Shown here: one piece after another, positions 1 through 6,342 of the stretch | Layout: the number at the start of each line of letters is the position of its first letter | How positions within the stretch are numbered: the first letter of the stretch is position 1 | Source: Ruminiclostridium sp. | Lineage (GTDB): Bacteria; Bacillota; Clostridia; Oscillospirales; Oscillospiraceae | Reading direction: 5' to 3' | DNA length: 9,499 nucleotides | Assembly (NCBI GenBank): GCA_021442645.1 | Contig: JABUSR010000188.1 | Location: 1 to 9,499, forward strand | Translations under genes and position numbers: made by a program | Notes under the pieces: model-generated | The model's input: only the letters and a program-made list of their open reading frames with translations | Told to the model about the DNA's origin: nothing | Databases searched by the model: none

Positions 1-2
1 AC

Positions 3-329
3 AACAATGGTGAACCTGTTACTCTGAAGGCCATTGACAAGCCCGACAAGACCTTCACCGATCTTGTGGAGCCCCTGAAGGCCGCTCTGGCTCACGAGGA
101 GTATGTTACCTCCCTCATCAATACGATCTATGCTGCCGCTCAGGCTGTTAACGATTACCGTACCACCCAGTTCCTGGATTGGTTCATCAAGGAGCAGGGC
201 GAGGAAGAGAAGAACTCCAACGACCAGATTACCAAGATGGAGCTGTATGGCGGCGATGCCCGCGGCCTGTATATGCTCAACGCTGAGCTGCTGGCCAGAA
301 CCTATTCCGCTCCTTCCCTCACTCTGTAA
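3..329 (+). CDS. Ferritin, bacterial non-haem type, C-terminal part (5' end outside window)
   Basis: This is an iron-storage protein that oxidises Fe(II) and holds the mineral inside a 24-subunit cytoplasmic shell. About 108 residues are visible, and the frame is open to the left edge, so the start codon is missing; the GTG at 66 is an internal codon. The visible part begins with the loop that precedes helix C (LKAIDKP). Next comes the helix C signature AALAHEEYVTSLIN, whose HE corresponds to the ferroxidase glutamate near E94 of E. coli FtnA. The helix D signature FLDWFIKEQGEEEK follows, with E, Q, E and E matching the FtnA E126/Q127/E129/E130 region. The C-terminal segment (GGDARGLYMLNAELLARTY) is also typical of the FtnA group. 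The gene ends just before a strong terminator, so it is the last gene of its transcript and separate from the murD operon. The family call is confident. The exact paralogue (ftnA or ftn) is not assigned because the N-terminal half is unseen. Confidence 0.93.
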   Translation, partial: NNGEPVTLKAIDKPDKTFTDLVEPLKAALAHEEYVTSLINTIYAAAQAVNDYRTTQFLDWFIKEQGEEEKNSNDQITKMELYGGDARGLYMLNAELLARTYSAPSLTL

Positions 330-344
330 AACAATCACAGTGTT

Positions 345-384
345 AACCGCCCGGAGACAGACCGCTGTCTCCGGGCGGTTTTCG
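345..384 (+). terminator. Rho-independent terminator of the ferritin gene
   Basis: A perfect 16-bp GC-rich stem (arms 345-360 and 365-380) closes on an ACCG tetraloop. It runs into TTTT, of which the first two T belong to the stem, followed by CG. It begins 15 nt after the ferritin stop codon. The T-run is short, but the stem is very stable. The arms are symmetric, so it could also stop opposing transcription, although no minus-strand gene faces it. Confidence 0.9.
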
Positions 385-455
385 TGTACTGCTGGATCGT
401 GTCTGAACGTTGTCTTTTTTACGGCTTTCCTCGCAGATGGTATGGGGATTTTTCC

Positions 456-484
456 TTGAAATCAGAAAGGGATAGCAGTATAAT
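456..484 (+). promoter_or_regulatory. Sigma-70/sigma-A type promoter driving murD and the downstream operon
   Basis: The -35 hexamer TTGAAA (456-461) is separated by exactly 17 bp from a perfect -10 hexamer TATAAT (479-484). This predicts a transcript start near 491 and a leader of about 90 nt before murD. It is the only near-consensus promoter I see upstream of the six-gene run. No operator palindrome overlaps it, so nothing in the sequence points to a specific regulator. Confidence 0.85.
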
Positions 485-490
485 AAGATG

Positions 491-580
491 TTAATTTATA
501 CACACTTTTTGGCATGAACACCCAAAAAATTTTCGATACCACGCAGCCCGCCTGCGTTTTCAGGACAGGAGGAAAGGCAA
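491..580 (+). other. 5' leader of the murD transcript with two weak hairpins
   Basis: This roughly 90-nt untranslated leader lies between the predicted transcript start and murD. It contains a 7-bp A/T-rich stem (506-512 with 522-528). It also contains a 6-bp hairpin (ACGCAG 541-546, loop CCCGC, CTGCGT 552-557) followed by TTT (558-560), just before the ribosome binding site. The second hairpin resembles a very short attenuator but is too weak to call a terminator. The Shine-Dalgarno AGGAGG is at 567-572, 8 nt before the murD ATG. No known riboswitch or T-box element was recognised. Confidence 0.4.
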
Positions 581-1969
581 ATGGCTATATCACTACAAGA
601 ATATCTGTATTCTCTCCAGGGGAAACGGGTCGCCGTCATTGGCATCGGCGTCTCCAACACACCTCTCATTAAAACCCTTCTGAATGCCGGAATCTCCGTC
701 ACCGCCTGCGACAAGGCACCCCGGGAGAACTTTGGTCCCCTGGCTGATGAGCTGGAGGGCCTGGGTGCAGAGTTGCACCTGGGAGAAACATACCTGGATA
801 ACCTGGATCAGGACTTCATTTTCCGATCCCCCGGTATCCGGCCCGACATCCCTCCCTTCCTGGCTGCCGTGGAAAAGGGGAGTGTTCTTACCTCAGAGAT
901 GGAGATTTTCTTCAAGGTTTGCCCCTGTAAGATTATCGCAGTCACCGGCAGCGATGGCAAGACTACTACTACGACGCTGATTTCTGAGATGCTGAAAAAC
1001 GCCGGCTATACGGTCTACCTTGGCGGCAACATCGGCAAGCCGCTGCTGTCTGAGGCAGGGGATATGAAGCCGGACGATGTCGCCGTACTGGAATTGTCGT
1101 CCTTCCAGCTTATGACTCTATCCGACAGCCCTGATATTGCCGTGTTCACCAACCTTTCTCCCAACCACCTGGACATCCACAAGTCTATGGAGGAATATGC
1201 TCTGTCTAAGGAAAATATTTTCTCCCACCAGAGCAGGGAGGGCATCGCCATTTTCAACCGGGACAACGAGTTGACCGAGGAAATGTCCGGCCGGGCACCT
1301 GGTAAGGTTCTAAAGTTCAGTCGCCGCCGGGCTCTAGAAAACGGTGTCTTCGTTGAGAATAACACCATCGTTGTGGCCCAAAATGGGCAGCGTCGGGAAC
1401 TTTTCGATCCGGAACGCATTCTGATTCCCGGCCTCCACAATGTGGAAAACTACCTGGCCGCCATCGCAGCTGTCCAGGGTATGGTCTCTGACGAAGTCAT
1501 ACTCCACACTGCGGAGACCTTTCCCGGCGTGGAGCACCGCATTGAGCTTGTACGCACTTTACGCGGGGTTCGGTACTATAACGACTCCATCGCCTCCAGC
1601 CCCACCCGCACAATTGCCGGTCTGCGGTCCTTTAAGCAGAAAGTCATTCTCGTCGCCGGTGGATATGACAAAAAGATTCCCTTTGATATTCTGGGGGCTG
1701 AGGTCCAGGACCGGGTCAAGACCCTGGTCCTCACCGGTCATACTGCCCAGAAAATTTACGATGCCGTTGTGACCTGTGAAGGATATATGGAAGGACACCC
1801 CGCCATCATTCGGGAAGATGACTTTAAGTCCGCTGTCCTGGCCGCGCATCAGGTTGCCGAAGACGGAGATGTGGTCATTCTGTCTCCCGCCTGTGCCTCC
1901 TTTGACCACTTTAAAAACTTTGCCCAGCGTGGCCAGATATTTAAGCAGATTGTGAACGAACTAGAGTAA
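581..1969 (+). CDS. murD: UDP-N-acetylmuramoyl-L-alanine--D-glutamate ligase
   Basis: This cytoplasmic ATP-dependent Mur ligase adds D-glutamate to UDP-MurNAc-L-Ala, the second amino-acid step of peptidoglycan precursor synthesis. The protein is 462 residues, normal for MurD. The N-terminal UDP-binding Rossmann domain contains VAVIGIGVSNTPL. The ATP P-loop is VTGSDGKTTTT with K127. The central domain shows ELSSFQL (E171) and NLSPNHLDIH (H196). K210 in ALSKEN is the expected carbamylated lysine. The C-terminal domain holds the HNVENYLAAIAA segment, HRIE, the YYNDSIASSPTRT signature and the VAGGYDKK motif, and ends with SPACASFDHFKNFAQRG. The ATG start is set by AGGAGG 8 nt upstream and a consensus promoter further up. 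The gene lies outside the usual mraY-ftsW-murG division cluster, at least on the visible left side, and heads an operon with peptidases and ligA. No key residue is missing. Confidence is very high. Confidence 0.98.
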   Translation: MAISLQEYLYSLQGKRVAVIGIGVSNTPLIKTLLNAGISVTACDKAPRENFGPLADELEGLGAELHLGETYLDNLDQDFIFRSPGIRPDIPPFLAAVEKGSVLTSEMEIFFKVCPCKIIAVTGSDGKTTTTTLISEMLKNAGYTVYLGGNIGKPLLSEAGDMKPDDVAVLELSSFQLMTLSDSPDIAVFTNLSPNHLDIHKSMEEYALSKENIFSHQSREGIAIFNRDNELTEEMSGRAPGKVLKFSRRRALENGVFVENNTIVVAQNGQRRELFDPERILIPGLHNVENYLAAIAAVQGMVSDEVILHTAETFPGVEHRIELVRTLRGVRYYNDSIASSPTRTIAGLRSFKQKVILVAGGYDKKIPFDILGAEVQDRVKTLVLTGHTAQKIYDAVVTCEGYMEGHPAIIREDDFKSAVLAAHQVAEDGDVVILSPACASFDHFKNFAQRGQIFKQIVNELE

Positions 1970-1980
1970 GGAGCACATCT

Positions 1981-3021
1981 ATGGATATTCATGCGAGTCT
2001 GGCCGCCTTGTGTCAGGGATCCGGCCCCTCCGGCAGGGAAGGGGAGGTCCTTCAGATTGCGGCAGAACTCCTCCGTCCTCTGGTAGATGAAGTATGGACG
2101 GACCGCTTTGGAAACCTGATTGGACTGCGCCGCTGTGGAAAGCCTGACGCAAAGCGCGTGGTTCTGGACGCCCACCTAGATGAAGTTGGCCTCCTGATCA
2201 CCGGAGCTGAGGAGGGGTTTCTTCGGTTTCGTTCAGTGGGGGGAATCGATCCCCGAATGCTGCCCAACCGGGAAGTCACCCTCTTGACCGACCCACCCAC
2301 TTTCGGGCTGGTTGCCGTGCTTCCTCCCCATGTTCAGAAGCCGGGGGATTCTAATAAGAGCGTCTCTTTGGATGAGCTCTTCATCGACGCAGGGCTGCCC
2401 CAGGAAGCAGGGGAAAAGCTCGTTGGCACCTTTGCCGTGCCCAGGAGTTTCTTTCAAGGGCATCTGAACGGCGTAGTCAGTGCCAAAGCCATGGATGACC
2501 GTGCCGGCTTTGTTTCCCTCCTGCGTACGCTGGAACTGCTGAAAGATACCTCTCTTGATGTTGACCTGTACATCATGGGCAGCAGTCGGGAAGAGACCAA
2601 CGGGGGCGGCGCACTGGTTGGTTCCTTTGGCATCCGGCCTCACTGCTTTGTCGCAGTGGATGTCACCTTCGCTCGAACGCCGGACAGTCCAAAGGACGAT
2701 ACCTTCCCTTCGGGGCAGGGGCCTGCCATTGGCATAGGCCCCAACATCACCCGCTGGATGAGTGATCGCCTGATCCGGAAAGCAAAGGCGATGGACCTCT
2801 CCTGGTCCCCGGAGGTCATGTCAGGAAACACCGGTACCAACGCCTGGAGGGTTCAGACAGCACGAGAGGGGGTTGCCACTGCAGTTCTTTCAATCCCTCT
2901 GAAATATATGCACAGCCCTGTTGAAACGCTGGACCTTGGCGATTTGGAGTCTGCATCTGCGCTGCTGGCAGCTTTTGTAAAAGATCTTGCCGCGGAAGGA
3001 GTGGAGCATTTTGCTGATTAA
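1981..3021 (+). CDS. M42 family metallo-aminopeptidase (first of three)
   Basis: This is a dinuclear-metal aminopeptidase of the M42 (TET/FrvX/YsdC-like) family, which trims peptides in the cytoplasm and usually assembles into tetrahedral dodecamers. The protein is 346 residues, the usual family length. Expected metal ligands and catalytic residues are visible: H65 in DAHLDEVG, D172 in AMDDRAG, the catalytic pair E204-E205 in SSREETNGGGA, D227 in VAVDVTFA and H311 in KYMHSPVE. The N-terminal GPSGREGE segment and the VGGIDPR start of the dimerisation domain are also typical. The usual GTDA motif reads GTNAW here (285-289), unlike its two neighbours. A good AAGGAG lies 7 nt before the ATG, and the gap to murD is only 11 nt. 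Its 3' end overlaps the next gene by 11 nt, suggesting coupled translation. Substrate preference cannot be read from sequence; some family members were annotated as endoglucanases, which is unlikely here. Confidence 0.93.
   Translation: MDIHASLAALCQGSGPSGREGEVLQIAAELLRPLVDEVWTDRFGNLIGLRRCGKPDAKRVVLDAHLDEVGLLITGAEEGFLRFRSVGGIDPRMLPNREVTLLTDPPTFGLVAVLPPHVQKPGDSNKSVSLDELFIDAGLPQEAGEKLVGTFAVPRSFFQGHLNGVVSAKAMDDRAGFVSLLRTLELLKDTSLDVDLYIMGSSREETNGGGALVGSFGIRPHCFVAVDVTFARTPDSPKDDTFPSGQGPAIGIGPNITRWMSDRLIRKAKAMDLSWSPEVMSGNTGTNAWRVQTAREGVATAVLSIPLKYMHSPVETLDLGDLESASALLAAFVKDLAAEGVEHFAD
2996..3001 (+). promoter_or_regulatory. Ribosome binding site deciding a TTG start
   Basis: AAGGAG lies inside the 3' end of the first peptidase gene, 9 nt before a TTG at 3011. 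It supports 3011 over the more upstream TTG at 2987, which has no ribosome binding site. The resulting N-terminus (MLINTLKCLCALPGVSSRED) matches where M42 proteins normally begin. Confidence 0.75.
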
Positions 3022-4039
3022 TACATTGAAATGCCTCTGCGCACTACCTGGCGTCTCCAGCCGCGAGGACGCGGTCCGAGATTATATCCGTGCACAGGTG
3101 ACTCCCTATGCGAACAGCGTCCACGTGGATGTGATGGGCAACCTAATTGTGGAAAAAAAGGGGAGAGTCCCCGGGAATAAGAAGCTGATGTTGGCCGCCC
3201 ACATGGATGAAGTAGGACTCATGGTCCACCACATTACAGATGACGGCTATCTCAGATTCACCTGTGTCGGCGGGATTGACCGGCGGGTCCTCATCGGGAA
3301 ACGGGTGCTGGTAGGGGAGCAAAAGCTTCCCGGCGTGATTGGCCTGAAAGCCTATCATCAGACCAGTCCAGAAGAGGAGAAGAAAGTCCCGAAACTGAAA
3401 GACTTCTACATCGACATCGGTGCAAAAGACAAAATGGATGCCGAGGCCTATGTTTCACCCGGGGATGTTATTGTCTTTGACTCAGATATCGTGGAATTTG
3501 GCTATGGTCTTATTAAGGCGAAAGCCATCGATGACCGGATTGGCTGTGCTGTCATGGTGGAGCTTTTGAAGGAAGAACTTCCCGTTGACTGTACCTTTGT
3601 GTTTTCTGTTCAGGAAGAGGTCGGTACCCGAGGTGCCTTCGGGGCGGCATTCACTGTGGTTCCTGATATTGCGCTGGTGCTGGAAGGGACTACTGCCGCT
3701 GACCTGCCCAACATGGCGGCCAGACAGAGGATTTGCGCACCCGGTAAGGGGCCGGTCGTTCCATATATGGACGGTGGGTCCGTCTATGACCGGGAACTAT
3801 TTGAACTGCTCCGTTCTCTGGCTCTGGAAAACGGGATCCCCTGGCAGACGAAGGAATATGTGGCCGGGGGAACCGATGCCGGGGCAATCCAGAGGACCAG
3901 GAATGGTGTCCGTGTCGCGGCCATTTCTGCTGCGGTACGGTATCTGCATTCACCGTCCAGTGTGGCATCTATCGAGGACTGTCAAAATATTCAGAAGCTG
4001 GCAAGGTGTTTCCTACAGGCCGCAGCAACCGTGGAGTGA
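3011..4039 (+). CDS. M42 family metallo-aminopeptidase (second of three)
   Basis: This second M42 metallopeptidase has 342 residues from the TTG start at 3011. Expected metal and catalytic residues are H64 in AAHMDEVG, D174 in AIDDRIG, E202-E203 in SVQEEVGTRGA, E225 in LVLEGTTAAD and H313 in RYLHSPSS. The canonical GGTDAGA motif is present at 286-292, making this the most textbook-like of the three. At the late metal-ligand position it has glutamate (E225), whereas both neighbours have aspartate. The start codon lies within the preceding gene, giving an 11-nt overlap, and the next gene follows after 11 nt, so translation is probably coupled. A longer reading from TTG 2987 adds eight residues but lacks a ribosome binding site and extends beyond the normal family N-terminus. 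Cytoplasmic location is inferred from the absence of a signal peptide. The exact substrate is unknown. Confidence 0.93.
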   Translation: MLINTLKCLCALPGVSSREDAVRDYIRAQVTPYANSVHVDVMGNLIVEKKGRVPGNKKLMLAAHMDEVGLMVHHITDDGYLRFTCVGGIDRRVLIGKRVLVGEQKLPGVIGLKAYHQTSPEEEKKVPKLKDFYIDIGAKDKMDAEAYVSPGDVIVFDSDIVEFGYGLIKAKAIDDRIGCAVMVELLKEELPVDCTFVFSVQEEVGTRGAFGAAFTVVPDIALVLEGTTAADLPNMAARQRICAPGKGPVVPYMDGGSVYDRELFELLRSLALENGIPWQTKEYVAGGTDAGAIQRTRNGVRVAAISAAVRYLHSPSSVASIEDCQNIQKLARCFLQAAATVE

Positions 4040-4050
4040 GGAGAATTACA

Positions 4051-5040
4051 ATGGATTATTTGTCTGTTATACAAAAGCTGAACACCTGCCATGGTCCGTC
4101 TGGGGATGAGAGGCAAATTGCAGCTACCCTCCGCCATATGGCAGAGCCCTATGCCGATGAATGTTGGACCGATACAATGGGAAACCTCATCGTTCATAAG
4201 AAGGGGACTGGGCCAAAGGTGATGTTTGCCGCCCATATGGATTCCATTGGCCTCATTGCCACCCATATCGATAAGGACGGATATATTTCCTTTGGTAAGC
4301 TGGGAGGGATTCATCCGGAGAGCATTCTTCACACACCCTTCCGCTTTCGGAACGGGGTGTATGGTGTTGTTTCACGCAGACAGAATGTTGAGATGAAGAA
4401 CATAACACTCCAGGACCTGTATCTTGATATCGGTGCAAAAGATGAGTACCATGCCCGTAGCCTGGTACAGGTAGGGGATACCGCTGTCTCCTGTATGCCT
4501 GCCTATAGTCTGGGTACCCGAATCGCAGGGCCCTACCTGGATAATCGTATCTCCTGCGCCGCTATCCTAGAGGCACTCGGACTGATTCGGGCACATACCA
4601 GCGATCTGTATTTTGTCTTTACGGCCCAGGAGGAACTGGGCCTTCGCGGAAGCAAGCCCGCTGCCTATAACATCGATCCGGACTATGGCATCGTCGTAGA
4701 TGTGACCGTTGCCCGGGAATTGGACGACCTGCAAAAGGGGACCTCTGTGTTGGGTTGTGGGGCTGCCATCAAAGTCATGGACTCCTCCGTGATTTGCCAT
4801 CCGGAAATGGTAGAAGTTCTTGAAAAAACAGCGCTGTCAAGTGATATACCTTGTCAGAGAGATGTGCTGAAAAGCGGAGGAACCGATGGAGGTTCTATCC
4901 ATCTTTCCCGGGCCGGTGTCATTACCGGCGGCATTTCCGTTCCCTGCCGCTATGTCCATAGTCCTGTAGAGATGGTGGAGGTCTCCGATGTTTCTGCAGT
5001 TGCTCATTTAATTGCAGAATTTTCTATGAAAACACTTTAA
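4051..5040 (+). CDS. M42 family metallo-aminopeptidase (third of three)
   Basis: This third M42 metallopeptidase is 329 residues, slightly shorter than its neighbours. Expected metal and catalytic residues are H62 in AAHMDSIG, D164 in YLDNRISC, E194-E195 in TAQEELGLRGS, D217 in VVDVTVARE and H303 in RYVHSPVE. GGTDGGS is at 276-282. The usual DDR is DNR (D164-N165-R166); the bridging aspartate is retained, so activity is expected. The ATG at 4051 is chosen because GAGGAG (4038-4043) lies 7 nt upstream. An in-frame GTG at 4006 would add 15 residues inside the preceding gene and has no better signal. The protein is clearly different from the other two in sequence, so this is an old set of paralogues rather than a recent duplication. 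The YnbB-type gene follows after 20 nt. Its role in peptide trimming is inferred from the family. Confidence 0.93.
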   Translation: MDYLSVIQKLNTCHGPSGDERQIAATLRHMAEPYADECWTDTMGNLIVHKKGTGPKVMFAAHMDSIGLIATHIDKDGYISFGKLGGIHPESILHTPFRFRNGVYGVVSRRQNVEMKNITLQDLYLDIGAKDEYHARSLVQVGDTAVSCMPAYSLGTRIAGPYLDNRISCAAILEALGLIRAHTSDLYFVFTAQEELGLRGSKPAAYNIDPDYGIVVDVTVARELDDLQKGTSVLGCGAAIKVMDSSVICHPEMVEVLEKTALSSDIPCQRDVLKSGGTDGGSIHLSRAGVITGGISVPCRYVHSPVEMVEVSDVSAVAHLIAEFSMKTL

Positions 5041-5060
5041 TTCAAAGGATGTAATGTGAT

Positions 5061-6311
5061 ATGCCTTTACAGATAAGCAACCGTGTTCGCTCGCTCGGCA
5101 CCCAGGCTCAGGCGGCTCTGTCCAATCAGTTTGCCCGTATTGATGAGATTTCCCTGCACAACACAGAAAAGGTTCTGGCGGCTTTTCAGCGCCATAAGGT
5201 CGCGGATACCTATTTCCAGGCTACGACCGGCTACGGATACGATGACCTGGGCCGTGAAAAGTTGGGGGAAATCTATGCGGACATCTTCGGCACCGAGGAC
5301 GCCATGGTACGGATCAACTTTGTCAACGGTACCCACGCCATCGCCTCTGCACTCTATGGCGTTCTGCGCCCCGGTGATGTGTTGGTGTCTGCCATCGGTG
5401 CACCCTATGACACCTTGCTGGGTGTTATAGGTGTTACCGGCGACGGCAATGGCTCCCTGCGGGAGTTTGGCGTGCAATATCGTCAAGTGAACCTGACGCC
5501 GGAGGATGCGCCGGACATCCCCGGCATCGTGCAGGCGGTCCAGGAGCACCATGTTAAGGCTGTTCTCATTCAGCGCTCACGGGGCTATGCAACCCGCGCC
5601 TCTTTGTCTGTGGAAAAGATTGCAGAAATCATCCGGGCAATTCGGTCCGTAAACGCTACGGTGAACATTCTTGTAGACAACTGCTATGGTGAGTTTGTAG
5701 AGACCATAGAGCCCTCTCAGGTGGGTGCAGACCTCATTATGGGTTCCCTCATAAAGAACCCCGGCGGCGGTTTGGCTCCTATGGGGGGATATGTAGCAGG
5801 TCGCCGGGATCTTGTGGAAAGTACCGCCATGCGCATGACTGTGCCGGGAATCGGAAGGGAATGCGGTGCCTCTTTGGGGAATAACCGGGCCCTTTTTCAG
5901 GGGTTGTTTTTGGCCCCTCACGTTGTAGCCCAGGCCACGAAAACCGCCATTTTTGCAGCAAAAGTTATGGAATTGCTGGGCTACCGTACGGATCCGCTTT
6001 CCTCTGATATCCGCCACGATATTATTCAGATGATTCATTTGGAAAAACCCGAAGCTGTGGAAAAGTTCTGCAAGGGAATCCAGGCCGGTGCGCCGGTGGA
6101 CTCCTTTGTCACCCCTGTCCCATGGGCCATGCCGGGCTATGACTGCCCAGTGATCATGGCAGCCGGTGCTTTTATCCAAGGGGCATCAATTGAGCTCTCC
6201 GCTGATGCTCCCATGCGCCCGCCCTATACCGTTTACATGCAGGGCGGACTGACCTTTGAGTCCGGAAAACTTGGTATTTTACTTGCTGCGGAAGAGCTTT
6301 TGCGGAAATAA
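5061..6311 (+). CDS. ynbB: YnbB-type PLP enzyme (COG4100, methionine gamma-lyase-like, 'aluminium resistance' family)
   Basis: This is a fold-type I PLP-dependent enzyme of the family typified by Bacillus YnbB, often annotated as cystathionine beta-lyase/methionine gamma-lyase-like or aluminium-resistance protein. The physiological reaction of this family is not firmly established. The protein is 416 residues, the usual length. Visible signatures are the N-terminal NTEKVLAAFQRHKV segment, GYGYDDLGRE, FVNGTHAIASALYGVLRPGD and GAPYDTL. The cofactor-binding aspartate is probably D206 in VDNCYGEF. The Schiff-base lysine is K232 in GSLIKNPGGG. The C-terminal segment PYTVYMQGGLTFESGKLGIL is also conserved in the family. 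The ribosome binding site (AAAGGA, 11 nt upstream) is weaker than those of its neighbours. Its position 20 nt after three aminopeptidase genes suggests co-transcription and perhaps handling of amino acids released from peptides; that link is inference. The family call is strong; the biochemical function is open. Confidence 0.92.
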   Translation: MPLQISNRVRSLGTQAQAALSNQFARIDEISLHNTEKVLAAFQRHKVADTYFQATTGYGYDDLGREKLGEIYADIFGTEDAMVRINFVNGTHAIASALYGVLRPGDVLVSAIGAPYDTLLGVIGVTGDGNGSLREFGVQYRQVNLTPEDAPDIPGIVQAVQEHHVKAVLIQRSRGYATRASLSVEKIAEIIRAIRSVNATVNILVDNCYGEFVETIEPSQVGADLIMGSLIKNPGGGLAPMGGYVAGRRDLVESTAMRMTVPGIGRECGASLGNNRALFQGLFLAPHVVAQATKTAIFAAKVMELLGYRTDPLSSDIRHDIIQMIHLEKPEAVEKFCKGIQAGAPVDSFVTPVPWAMPGYDCPVIMAAGAFIQGASIELSADAPMRPPYTVYMQGGLTFESGKLGILLAAEELLRK

Positions 6312-6326
6312 TGGCCAGCGTATTCC

Positions 6327-6334
6327 AAAGGAGG
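6327..6334 (+). promoter_or_regulatory. Ribosome binding site of ligA
   Basis: AAAGGAGG is an extended Shine-Dalgarno sequence. Of the two adjacent in-frame ATGs, the one at 6337 is only 2 nt away and too close, while the one at 6343 is at the ideal 8 nt. This fixes the ligA start at 6343 and rules out the longer open frame from 6256 that runs back into ynbB. Confidence 0.85.
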
Positions 6335-6342
6335 AAATGACT

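Noticed and set aside
103..459. A 118-aa plus-strand open frame over the ferritin end and the terminator
   Set aside because: It overlaps the ferritin gene in another frame, reads straight through the terminator hairpin and has no recognisable protein features.
541..560. The 6-bp hairpin plus T-run before murD as a terminator
   Set aside because: The stem is too short and the T-run too brief to call a terminator; described only as part of the leader.
514..672. A 52-codon upstream reading frame beginning MNTQKIF that overlaps the start of murD in another frame
   Set aside because: There is no ribosome binding site before the ATG, the frame runs far into murD, and its tail is the low-complexity shadow of murD coding sequence.
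4006..4050. GTG start adding 15 residues to the third M42 peptidase
   Set aside because: The ATG at 4051 has a good ribosome binding site at 7 nt and gives the normal M42 N-terminus.
5577..6179. A 200-aa minus-strand open frame inside the YnbB-type gene
   Set aside because: It is antisense to conserved PLP-enzyme coding sequence, with odd composition and no ribosome binding site or family resemblance.
6256..6342. N-terminal extension of ligA into the end of the YnbB-type gene
   Set aside because: LigA homologues start at the residues encoded from 6343, where a strong AAAGGAGG is at optimal spacing; the extension reads the other gene's codons out of frame.
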